Shown: in pieces, positions 56,998 through 64,000 of the stretch
Numbering within the stretch: position 1 is the stretch's first letter
Layout of the letters: each line of letters begins with the position of its first letter
Source of the DNA: Kiloniella laminariae
Lineage (GTDB): Bacteria; Pseudomonadota; Alphaproteobacteria; Kiloniellales; Kiloniellaceae
DNA length: 64,000 bases
Direction of reading: 5' to 3'
Assembly: GCF_027214005.1 (NCBI RefSeq)
Contig: NZ_JAPWGY010000005.1
Location: forward strand, 1-64,000
Translations under genes and position numbers: made by a program
Notes under the pieces: model-generated
The model's database searches: none
The model's input: the letters and a program-made list of their open reading frames with translations, nothing else
What the model was told of the DNA's origin: nothing

Positions 56998-57884
56998 TGT
57001 CCACCTACGATGACAGAACTGTTTCCGCGGGAGACAACCAGACCACCTCCACCAGCCGGAGTCTTCCCTTTGGAGAGGACCTTGCTTGCTTCATAATCCC
57101 AAGTGTAACTATCGCCTTTTACTGTTTCTTCTTCTATGACGGCAGATCCGGTCTCAATAATGATTTGCATTTCCTCTTCATTTTTTGCCAGAGGCCGAAG
57201 ACTTAAAGAGATGCGACCAAGGTTGGTTGATACCGCGACAATCTCGACCTGAGCAGGGTTCATTTCCAAAGTAACCGTCTTGGCATTGGCATTTGTCTGG
57301 CCTTCTTCGGTCTGCAGATCAGTGCCGAGGGCCAGAACGCGGACGTTGGTAAGGATTGTTTCACTGACCTTACGCTGATCAGTTGCATCTTCAGAATTTT
57401 GCAAATTTTGAGTAAGGATGAGATCAACGCGATCTCCGGGGAACACAAGTCCGCTTACACCAGTATCACTTGATATTCCGATTGATACTGCGCGTTGTCC
57501 AGGCTTGAGAACCGCAGCAAGAAAACCTCTTTCTCCCGGACTGACAAATTTACTGAGAAGGATAGGCTCACCTGCATCAATGTTAGATCTGGATACTCTC
57601 CCATTAAGGGATTCCATTTTGAAGTCTTCTTTTGTCAGGTGCTGGTCTGTCGCAAATTTTCCAGGCCAGGGTTGCCAGGAAAAATCGGATTCGTTGACAA
57701 ATTTCCCCAGAGGGATAGAGCTTTGGGCAACCAGTATATGAACATCAGCCTGTACTGTTTCTGCTGTGATCTGTGCCGTTTGCGCAGACATGCGGTTTGC
57801 CTTCAACCAGTTGTTGGCGATAAAGGCTGTTCCCGCACTTAACAGGAGCGCTATGAGGATAAGAAGTATTCTGCGTGCCATCAT
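56994..57884 (-). CDS. cpaB: Tad pilus protein CpaB/RcpC
   Basis: A 296-residue protein with an N-terminal membrane segment (RRILLILIALLLSAGTAFIA) and a periplasmic SAF-type domain (VAQSSIPLGKFVNESDFSWQPWP). A conserved RAVSIGISSDTGVSGLVFPGDRVDLILTQ region follows. CpaB binds peptidoglycan or helps pilus passage. First gene of the machinery operon, 59 bases downstream of the inverted-repeat terminator. Confidence 0.92.
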   Translation of the reverse strand: MMARRILLILIALLLSAGTAFIANNWLKANRMSAQTAQITAETVQADVHILVAQSSIPLGKFVNESDFSWQPWPGKFATDQHLTKEDFKMESLNGRVSRSNIDAGEPILLSKFVSPGERGFLAAVLKPGQRAVSIGISSDTGVSGLVFPGDRVDLILTQNLQNSEDATDQRKVSETILTNVRVLALGTDLQTEEGQTNANAKTVTLEMNPAQVEIVAVSTNLGRISLSLRPLAKNEEEMQIIIETGSAVIEEETVKGDSYTWDYEASKVLSKGKTPAGGGGLVVSRGNSSVIVGGQ

Positions 57885-57943
57885 GAGGTCATCGTATTTG
57901 AATAGGGTAAATGCTTCGTAAATACAAAAAAATGAAATGGATT

Positions 57944-58013
57944 ATTATCATAGACTTAAAGTAAAAAAACTGGCTCAGAAGAGCCAGTTTTTTTACTTTA
58001 AGTCTATGATAAT
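57944..58013. terminator. Perfect 33-bp inverted repeat with terminator core between flp and cpaB
   Basis: Arms 57944-57976 and 57981-58013 are exact inverted copies of 33 bases, with a 4-base loop. The core is CTGGCTC / GAGCCAG, flanked by seven A and seven T, so it forms a rho-independent terminator in both directions. The arms then extend 18 bases further. Placed after the pilin gene, it should keep machinery expression below pilin expression, as in many Tad loci. Confidence 0.85.
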
Positions 58014-58042
58014 TGTAGCAGAATATATTCTGATACTTAAGT

Positions 58043-58240
58043 TTATGTTCCAGCAGGAGGAGGGGTTGTTGTTGCGGATTTAAGTGTTGTGTCAACAGAA
58101 GTAAAGATACCTTCCAGAGACTCACCCATGCTAGTTAACGCAGTAATTGCTGCAACAGATACCAGAGCGGCAATAAGGCCATATTCGATCGCGGTTGCAC
58201 CGCTTTCGTCGTTCAGAAATTTTTTCATCATATTAGTCAT
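58043..58240 (-). CDS. flp: Flp-type pilin (major Tad pilin)
   Basis: A 65-residue prepilin. The type IVb cleavage site is SG/ATAIEYG (cut after Gly 14), with Glu and Tyr at positions 5 and 6 of the mature pilin. One hydrophobic helix (LIAALVSVAAITAL) follows, then a Thr/Pro-rich tail ending TTPPPAGT. ATG 58240 is supported by AGGAG eight bases upstream. The prepilin peptidase gene is not in the window. Confidence 0.93.
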   Translation of the reverse strand: MTNMMKKFLNDESGATAIEYGLIAALVSVAAITALTSMGESLEGIFTSVDTTLKSATTTPPPAGT

Positions 58241-58575
58241 GTTCGGGGCTCCTGTTCCTCTCGAAAACCTGCGATCATATTGACACTTACTTATTAACAA
58301 ATAGTAAATAAAGTTAAGTGCTGTGATTTTTTATAGAATACATTTTATCTATATTTAAGTAGTGTTTTTTATTGAAGTAAAGATAATTGCAAATACTTTT
58401 GTATTGTATGTATATAAAATTTTATATTAAACCGAAGTTATTGTGTGGAGTCTGATGTAAGCTTAGTCCGACTGGGGCTTAATACCTTGGTCGCTTTTGG
58501 TGCCTTTGATAAATATTCGAAACAATGTAGAAGCAAAGTTCTTAAATGATTTCTGGTCGTTAAGTGAGGTGTCAG
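58241..58575. promoter_or_regulatory. AT-rich divergent region between flp and cobQ
   Basis: About 335 bases that should contain the flp promoter. It is very AT-rich and contains a perfect 16-base palindrome ATATAAAATTTTATAT (58412-58427). No promoter is certain. The ribosome-binding site of cobQ is GAGGTG at 58566-58571. Confidence 0.45.
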
Positions 58576-60072
58576 ATGGCGTGTGCAGTAATGTTTCAGG
58601 GAACAGGATCTGATGTTGGGAAATCTTTGCTGGTGGCGGGATTGGCCCGGGCATTGAGCAATCGAGGATTCAAAGTACGCCCTTTCAAGCCCCAGAACAT
58701 GTCAAACAATGCGGCTGTTACGGCTGAAGGGGGAGAGATTGGTCGGGCCCAAGCACTCCAGGCCAGAGCTTGTCGGATCAGACCTTCGACAGATATGAAC
58801 CCTATACTGTTAAAACCGCAAACAGATCTGGGATCACAGGTTATTGTACAGGGGAAGATTTGGGGCAACACAACCACGGGCAACTATTGGCAGAAGCGCT
58901 ATGAATTGATGTCAACTGTTCTGGAGAGTTTTCAGCGTCTTTCATCTGATGCAGACATTGTACTGGTCGAAGGTGCTGGAAGCCCGGCGGAAGTGAACCT
59001 CCGATCTGGCGATATTGCTAATATGGGGTTTGCTGAAGCGGCAGATATTCCTGTTATTCTGATCGGCGACATTGATCGGGGGGGGGTCATTGCGTCAATT
59101 GTCGGGACAGCTCACTTGATTTCCCTGCAAGAACGTAGCCGGATACAGGGTGTCTTGATTAATAAATTCAGGGGGAACCTTGCTTTATTTGAGTCAGGTT
59201 TGAAAATCATAGAGGAGAAAAGTGGTTTTCCTTCTCTGGGAGTTGTTCCCTTTTTTCCAGCCGCACGCAAACTGCCGGATGAGGATGCCGTTGCAGTCCA
59301 GTCTTCTCGTTCACCGACAGGGCTTTCCCAAAGAAGTATCCGGATTGCTGTACTTCTGATTTCCCGGATATCAAATTTTGACGATATGGACCCCCTGATT
59401 GCCGAATCAGATGTGGAACTGAGCTTTATTCATCCCGGAGAGGTTCTGCCAGCAGATTGTGATCTGGTGATTTTGCCCGGGTCGAAAGCAACGATTTCGG
59501 ATTTGGCTTTTCTGAGAGAACAGGGATGGGATGTTGATCTGGCTGCACATATTCGTCGAGGAGGCAATGTCGTTGGCATATGTGGAGGCTATCAGATGAT
59601 GGGCATGACGATCTCTGATCCTGACGGGATCGAAGGAGAGCCCATGACCGTTTCTGGATTGAAACTTTTGCCGGTGGATACTGTATTGACGCCGGAGAAA
59701 AAACTGATGGAGGTTTCTGGTTGCGATGCAGCGGGCAATACTTTTCTGGAAGGGTACGAAATGCATGTGGGGGTCACGACGGTTCGTTCCGGGGGAGAGA
59801 ATGTGATGCCGATGCTTTATCTGGGAGATGATAATCGACCAGAGGGATGTTTGATCAAGGGCGGGCAGGTTTCCGGTTGTTATCTGCATGGGTTGTTTTC
59901 TTCCGACGGTTTCAGAAACAGCTTTCTCAGCCGAATAAAAAGCCGGACAAATCATGATTTCTCTTATGAGGCCGAAATCGACGCGACACTTGATGCCCTG
60001 GCAAACCATCTGGAAGAGCATGTTGATATTGACAGAATACTGGAAATTGCAGGCTATAAACCTGAGGCGTGA
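58576..60072 (+). CDS. cobQ: Cobyric acid synthase
   Basis: Amidates the b, d, e and g side chains of the corrin ring in cobalamin synthesis, using glutamine. The N-terminal synthetase domain starts with VMFQGTGSDVGKSLL and carries FKPQNMSNNA and ILIGDIDRGGVIAS. The C-terminal glutamine amidotransferase has VVGICGGYQMMG with the catalytic Cys and YLHGLFSSDGFR near the end with the His. Length is 498 residues. ATG 58576 has GAGGTG just upstream. No other cob genes are in this window. Confidence 0.95.
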   Translation: MACAVMFQGTGSDVGKSLLVAGLARALSNRGFKVRPFKPQNMSNNAAVTAEGGEIGRAQALQARACRIRPSTDMNPILLKPQTDLGSQVIVQGKIWGNTTTGNYWQKRYELMSTVLESFQRLSSDADIVLVEGAGSPAEVNLRSGDIANMGFAEAADIPVILIGDIDRGGVIASIVGTAHLISLQERSRIQGVLINKFRGNLALFESGLKIIEEKSGFPSLGVVPFFPAARKLPDEDAVAVQSSRSPTGLSQRSIRIAVLLISRISNFDDMDPLIAESDVELSFIHPGEVLPADCDLVILPGSKATISDLAFLREQGWDVDLAAHIRRGGNVVGICGGYQMMGMTISDPDGIEGEPMTVSGLKLLPVDTVLTPEKKLMEVSGCDAAGNTFLEGYEMHVGVTTVRSGGENVMPMLYLGDDNRPEGCLIKGGQVSGCYLHGLFSSDGFRNSFLSRIKSRTNHDFSYEAEIDATLDALANHLEEHVDIDRILEIAGYKPEA

Positions 60073-60219
60073 ATTTGGTTTACCCAGTGTCGTTTATGGA
60101 TAAGGTTCAGGTGTTCTGGTGCAAGATAAGGGTCTGGGTTTTCGATTTTATAAAACAGGCTGAACTATCTCAACGATAGTATAAGGCAGGGGATTTTTCT
60201 GAATTAACAGGGCGTGGTA

Positions 60220-61254
60220 ATGCTTGATTTCCGTTATGAAGGGCGACCTATCAATGTGAAGGTGCTCCTGATGCCGGAGTTTCCTCAAACCGATGCTTCT
60301 ATGGTCATTGATGTTATGCGGGTGACTAACAGGGTCAGTGGACGAGAGATCTTTCGCTGGCAGCTTCTGAGTGAGCAGGGTGGGGCCGTTACGGCAAGCA
60401 ATGGAACCTCTATCAATAATACCAGGATTATGTCGGAAGAGGACATGGCAGACACAGACATGATTATTGTCTGCGCCAGTTATCAGATTGACCTCTATAC
60501 GACATCGGCGATCAAAGCCTGGTTACGCAAGGCGGACCGTAAAGGTATTGTTATCGGCGGTGTGGAGAGTGCGTCCTATGTGCTTATTCTCTCGGGGCTT
60601 ATTCGGCACTCGCCAACAGCTATTCACTGGGAAATGCTGGCACATGTGAGGGAGCGGTATCCTGAAATAGACATATCCAATGATCCCTACGAAATTCATG
60701 GCAAGCGGTTCTCCTCAGCAGGAGGAACCGCCACACTTGAGATGATGCTCAAGCTTGTTGGTTATCTATACGATACCAGTCTGGCGACAGAAGTTGGTTA
60801 CCAGTTTCATCACCCCCAGGTTCTTGCACTGCGAGATGGCGAGCGTGACAAGCGCACCGTGAGTCTGAGGTTACGGGTTCATGAACCGAGTCTGATCAAG
60901 GTCGTGGAAATCATGGAGCAGAATATAGAGTTTCCGTTGGAGATAGAGGAGCTGGCCAAAGATTTGCCGATATCACGACGGCAGCTTGAGCGGCTCTTTC
61001 GTAAACATCTTAATGATACCCTGACCGGTTATTATCTAAAATTGCGTTTGCGCTCTGCTCGCGAGTTGTTGCAGCAGACGTCAATGTCTGTTTTTGAGGT
61101 GGCTCTTGCCAGTGGTTTTGCGTCTGCACCCTATTTTTCAAGGGCCTACAAAAATCGCTTTGGGGTTTCTCCCCGGGCTGACCGGCAGAAATATCTTTCG
61201 TCTTATGGCCGGTCGGGTATTCCTGAGATCCAGGTCGCCAACCAGATACATTAA
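60220..61254 (+). CDS. GlxA-family AraC transcriptional regulator
   Basis: A 344-residue regulator with an N-terminal DJ-1/PfpI-type domain (residues about 1-190; ISRVTNRVSG-like, VIGGVESASYVLILSGL, SSAGGTATLEMMLKLVG). A C-terminal AraC helix-turn-helix (LPISRRQLERLFRKHL, VALASGFASAPYFSRAYKNRFGVSP) follows. This arrangement is that of GbdR, CdhR and ArgR, which respond to glycine betaine, carnitine or arginine. ATG 60220 is preferred over GTG 60214 because AGGG lies seven bases upstream. It is far from the betaine cluster but could control it. Confidence 0.88.
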   Translation: MLDFRYEGRPINVKVLLMPEFPQTDASMVIDVMRVTNRVSGREIFRWQLLSEQGGAVTASNGTSINNTRIMSEEDMADTDMIIVCASYQIDLYTTSAIKAWLRKADRKGIVIGGVESASYVLILSGLIRHSPTAIHWEMLAHVRERYPEIDISNDPYEIHGKRFSSAGGTATLEMMLKLVGYLYDTSLATEVGYQFHHPQVLALRDGERDKRTVSLRLRVHEPSLIKVVEIMEQNIEFPLEIEELAKDLPISRRQLERLFRKHLNDTLTGYYLKLRLRSARELLQQTSMSVFEVALASGFASAPYFSRAYKNRFGVSPRADRQKYLSSYGRSGIPEIQVANQIH

Positions 61255-61298
61255 CCAGATATATCAATCGGTATCTTTGAACTGGTTCTCTTCTTAAC

Positions 61299-61988
61299 TC
61301 AGCTGATCCTGAAGACCAGCGGCTCGAGTCCTTCAACTGTTGCCGTGACAATCTCTCCCCTATGAAGGGGGCCAACTCCCGCAGGAGTGCCTGTCATAAT
61401 GATATCGCCAGAGCGAAGCTCGAAGAGACGGGAAAGGTGGACGATAATATTTTCGACCGACCAGATCATGTCACCGAGTTGGGCCTTTTGTCTTGGCTCG
61501 TTATTCACAGTAAGGCAAATCTCGGCTGAATCTGGCAACCTGGTATGTTTTTCACAGGGCGTGATCTTTCCGCAGGGAGCGGACAGCTCAAAGGCTTTGG
61601 CAACATCCCAGGGATGACGGTTGTCTTTACAGATTTTCTGTAGATCCCGGCGGGTGAGATCGACACCGACGGCAAATCCAAAAACATGCTGCAGGCTCTC
61701 TGAGGCAGATATGTTTGTCCCCCCGCTTTTGAGTGCGACAACAAGTTCGACTTCATGATGAAAGTCTTCTGTCGCAGATGGGTAGGGAACATCTCTGCCT
61801 TCGGGAACAAGTGCTTCAGCGGGTTTCAAAAAGAAAACCGGGGTTTCTGTTTCCGGATTCCCGCCCATTTCACGGGTGTGTTCGGCATAATTCCTGCCGA
61901 CACAAAAGATGCGTCGGACAGGAAACAGCTTTTCATTTCCTGCAATGGAGAGACTGGTTATAGCAGCAGGTTCGAAAATATAGGTCAT
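61299..61988 (-). CDS. Fumarylacetoacetate-hydrolase family protein
   Basis: A 229-residue FAH-fold hydrolase or fumarylpyruvate/acylpyruvate hydrolase. Metal motifs are in FHHEVELVVAL and the motif GVDLTRRDLQ; the C-terminus has MTGTPAGVGPL. FCVGRNYAEHTREMGG is the standard N-terminal motif of the small bacterial enzymes. The ATG at 61988 begins the domain; the earlier in-frame start adds only non-conserved residues. It converges on the GlxA-type regulator. The substrate is unknown. Confidence 0.87.
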   Translation of the reverse strand: MTYIFEPAAITSLSIAGNEKLFPVRRIFCVGRNYAEHTREMGGNPETETPVFFLKPAEALVPEGRDVPYPSATEDFHHEVELVVALKSGGTNISASESLQHVFGFAVGVDLTRRDLQKICKDNRHPWDVAKAFELSAPCGKITPCEKHTRLPDSAEICLTVNNEPRQKAQLGDMIWSVENIIVHLSRLFELRSGDIIMTGTPAGVGPLHRGEIVTATVEGLEPLVFRIS

Positions 61989-62049
61989 GAGGTGCTCTTT
62001 TTCAGAAATAGTAACTGATAAAAGCACCTCTTATCGGAGAGGGGAAGGG

Positions 62050-62128
62050 AAAACAGCCCAGAGAAAACAGCCCAGAGAATTCAGCCGGGCGAAATCAACC
62101 GGAGCGAAATCAACCGGAGCGAAATCAA
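62050..62128. repeat. Two short tandem repeats between the FAH and sufA-like genes
   Basis: The first repeat is AAAACAGCCCAGAG, two exact copies (62050-62063, 62064-62077). The second is CCGGAGCGAAATCAA, two exact copies (62099-62113, 62114-62128) with a 14-base degenerate copy before them (62085-62098). The last unit runs over the stop codon of the sufA-like gene (62125-62127). The repeats read on either strand. Confidence 0.8.
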
Positions 62129-62496
62129 ACAGGGAGTTCTGCAGTATTGCTCTCTGGTGCGACATGGAAGCTTTCACCACAGCCACAACGCCCTGCTTCA
62201 TTTGGATTGCTAAATACAAAAGCGCTTTGGAATTTGTCTTCGACAAAATCCATCTCACTGCCGATCAGATACATGACGGCCGTTGGAGCGATAAAAATTT
62301 TCACCCCTTTGTCTTCAACCACGTCTTCAAATTTTTTCTGTTCGTGGGCGTATTCGACAACATAGCTCAGGCCCGAGCAGCCTTTTGTGCTGATACCAAC
62401 GCGTAATCCCAGCACACCGTCCTCGGGGCTCTGGTCGATCAGTTTCTTCACACGCGCGGCTGCTGCATCTGTGAGGGTGATCAATTTTGGCATCAT
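62125..62496 (-). CDS. sufA: SufA/IscA-type iron-sulfur carrier protein
   Basis: A 123-residue A-type carrier that receives and passes on Fe-S clusters. Cluster ligands are the three conserved Cys: Cys in KGCSGLSY and the pair GRCGCGES. Two ATG codons in a row allow either as start. It lies downstream of sufT and sufS, which fits a SUF operon. ErpA-type function is not excluded. Confidence 0.9.
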   Translation of the reverse strand: MMPKLITLTDAAAARVKKLIDQSPEDGVLGLRVGISTKGCSGLSYVVEYAHEQKKFEDVVEDKGVKIFIAPTAVMYLIGSEMDFVEDKFQSAFVFSNPNEAGRCGCGESFHVAPESNTAELPV

Positions 62497-62560
62497 CTTC
62501 TTGGCGCCTCTTCGTCAATAGGTAACTGGAGTGTAGTCTACTATATGTAGGGGCTGTTCC

Positions 62561-62962
62561 CTACATGAAAAGCCCCAAGGCTAATTGAGCATCTTCGCTC
62601 ATCATGTTTTGATTCCAGGGAGGGCTCCAGGTAAGAACCACTGTTACCTCTCCAATTCCCTCAACCGCTGCAACAGCTTCTGCCACCTGCCCAGGCAATT
62701 CTCCGGCAACAGGACAGGCTGGTGCGGTGAGTGTCATGCTGATATCCACGTCACCGTTTTCTGCAATGTCGTGCTTATAAATCAGGCCAAGATCATATAT
62801 GTTCACCGGAATTTCCGGGTCGTGAACCGATTGAAGAGCATCTATAATTTGAGCTTGGGAGGCAATAGCTGTGCCTGCTGGTAACGGGCTTCCTGCTTTT
62901 GCCATAAAGCCTTCTTCGGCATTTGGCAGGAAGTCACTCAGGGTTTTTCCATCATTAAACAT
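62561..62962 (-). CDS. sufT: SufT / DUF59 iron-sulfur assembly protein
   Basis: A MIP18-type protein, 133 residues. The DUF59 domain has the motif SVHDPEIPVNIYDLGLIY and the later TLTAPACPVAGELPGQV with the single conserved Cys. The end holds VLTWSPPWNQNMMSEDAQLALG. Its ATG overlaps the sufS stop by one base (TGATG). It helps Fe-S maturation. Confidence 0.92.
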   Translation of the reverse strand: MFNDGKTLSDFLPNAEEGFMAKAGSPLPAGTAIASQAQIIDALQSVHDPEIPVNIYDLGLIYKHDIAENGDVDISMTLTAPACPVAGELPGQVAEAVAAVEGIGEVTVVLTWSPPWNQNMMSEDAQLALGLFM

Positions 62963-64000
62963 CAACTGAAAAGCTCCCGAACTTTTTCCAGGGCATCAGC
63001 AAGAGCATCAACTTCTGCGCGGGTGTTGTAAATTCCAAATGAAGCCCGGGCCGTTGCTGGCAGATCAAAACGCTGCATCAAAGGTTGGGCACAATGGTGT
63101 CCAGCGCGAACGGCAACTCCACGACGATCAAGGATTGTGCCTATATCATGAGCATGTGCTTCTTCCATGATAAAGGACAGGATGCTGGCTTTTTCTTTTG
63201 CCCGACCAATAATTGTCAGCCCGGGAATACGACTGAGACGTTCAGTGGCATAGGCCAGAATGCCGTGCTCATGGGCAGAGATATTCTCTTTCCCAAGGGC
63301 TTCGACATATTCAATTGCTGCTCCGAGGCCGATGGCTTCAACAATCGCCGGCGTTCCTGCTTCAAACCGGTGCGGGGTGTCCTTGTAGGTTGTTTTCTCA
63401 AAGGTAACGAGATCGATCATTTCACCGCCACCCTGATAGGGAGGCATACTGTTCAGCAGATCTCGTTTGCCGTAGAGAACACCGATACCACTTGGGCCAT
63501 AGACCTTGTGCCCGGAGAAACAATAGAAATCGGCATCAAGATCCTGGACATCAATGATTGCATGCGGTGCGGCCTGACAGCCGTCGACCATGACCTTTGC
63601 CCCATGTTCGTGGGCGACACGGATAATGTCCCTGATGGGGGTTACAGTCCCAACAGCGTTGGAGATATGGGTGATGGAGACCAGTTTTGTTCTCGGGGTA
63701 AAAAGCTTCTCGTATTCATCGAACAGAAAGTTGGCATCCCCGTCAATCGGGACAACCTTGATAACAATACCGATCTGGTCTCTGAGCAATTGCCAGGGAA
63801 CAATATTGGAATGGTGTTCCATATGCGAGATGATGATCTCGTCCCCTGCTTTGAGGAAATGCCTGCCGTAACTGTGAGCCACCAGATTGATTGCTTCGGT
63901 TGCGCCTTTGGTCAGAACACAAAGCTCAGGAGATTCCGCATTGATAAAGCGGGCGGCTGCGTTACGTCCGGACTCAAAGGCCTCAGTGCAGGTCTGGCTC
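62962..64000 (-). CDS. sufS: Cysteine desulfurase SufS, 5' end beyond the window
   Basis: A PLP enzyme that releases sulfur from cysteine for Fe-S cluster assembly. The visible 346 codons run from the window edge to the stop at 62964-62962, so about 60 residues of the N-terminus are missing. Motifs are LTKGATEAINLVAHSYG, THISNAVGTV, YCFSGHKVYGPSGIGVLYG with the PLP Lys, and GHHCAQPLMQRF with the catalytic Cys. It precedes sufT and the sufA-like gene. Confidence 0.96.
   Translation of the reverse strand, partial: SQTCTEAFESGRNAAARFINAESPELCVLTKGATEAINLVAHSYGRHFLKAGDEIIISHMEHHSNIVPWQLLRDQIGIVIKVVPIDGDANFLFDEYEKLFTPRTKLVSITHISNAVGTVTPIRDIIRVAHEHGAKVMVDGCQAAPHAIIDVQDLDADFYCFSGHKVYGPSGIGVLYGKRDLLNSMPPYQGGGEMIDLVTFEKTTYKDTPHRFEAGTPAIVEAIGLGAAIEYVEALGKENISAHEHGILAYATERLSRIPGLTIIGRAKEKASILSFIMEEAHAHDIGTILDRRGVAVRAGHHCAQPLMQRFDLPATARASFGIYNTRAEVDALADALEKVRELFS

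Noticed and set aside
60073-60219. Possible cobalamin riboswitch near cobQ
   Set aside because: It lies downstream of cobQ and no B12-box-like sequence is visible in either flank.
62031-62258. A repetitive frame with DFAPVDFAPVDFARL across the short tandem repeats
   Set aside because: The repeated peptide comes from the 15-base repeat unit. The frame overlaps the end of the sufA-like gene in another frame and has no family.
1-64000. CRISPR array, insertion sequence, prophage or toxin-antitoxin module
   Set aside because: No regular spaced repeats, transposase motifs, terminal inverted repeats with target duplications, phage genes or recognisable toxin pairs were found.

Overview
The window is chromosomal DNA from an alphaproteobacterium with moderate GC content. 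It is densely coded and shows no phage, insertion sequence or CRISPR signal. Evidence for the group is the CpaB-CpaF style Tad pilus operon, the siroheme synthase/DUF2849/CysI/CysH/DUF934 sulfur cluster, a HutC-type histidine operon, full-length MnmC, RlpA with a SPOR domain, and an aerobic marine-like set for betaine uptake and N-demethylation. Genus cannot be fixed from the sequence; a marine Rhodospirillales or Sneathiellales-like organism is my guess.

Layout. 1-2040: end of an unknown gene, a glycine-zipper lipoprotein, tRNA-Ser(UGA), and a minus-strand pair of PilZ and FliN-like proteins. 2191-11369: a plus-strand run of exported protein, lytic transglycosylase MltB, RlpA, D,D-carboxypeptidase, then tmk-holB-metG-tatD-MBL hydrolase, closed by a bidirectional terminator. 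11375-14574: orphan peptide-binding protein and M14 carboxypeptidase. 15117-20325: OmpA-domain lipoprotein, AsmA-family protein and MnmC. 20341-24526: hutU-hutH-hutC with operator-like sites. 24624-26662: AmgK-like sugar kinase and PdxY. 26991-32284: assimilatory sulfite reduction (cysG, DUF2849, cysI, cysH, DUF934) and a 7Fe ferredoxin.

32418-45413: a small secreted protein, HrpB helicase, then a DeoR regulator followed by a transport and catabolic cluster. The cluster has a betaine-type binding protein, an ATPase, a double-length permease, a choline-kinase-like phosphotransferase, a dimethylglycine/sarcosine-dehydrogenase-like flavoprotein and an iron alcohol dehydrogenase. It looks like uptake and breakdown of an unknown methylated amine or related osmolyte. 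45418-48898: a flavoprotein and several unknown genes. 49010-58240: a Tad/Flp pilus locus, with tadD convergent to the minus-strand run flp-cpaB-C-D-E-F-tadB-C. Pilin and machinery are separated by a perfect 33-bp inverted repeat containing a terminator. 58576-61988: cobyric acid synthase, a GlxA/GbdR-like regulator and a fumarylacetoacetate-hydrolase family enzyme. 62125-64000: a SUF iron-sulfur segment (sufS running off the end, sufT, sufA-like).

The parts most worth a second look are the methylated-amine cluster with its kinase, the flp-cpaB inverted repeat, the hutC promoter sites, the PilZ-FliN pair and the CysJ-less sulfite reductase cluster. No wholly new defence or mobile system was seen.
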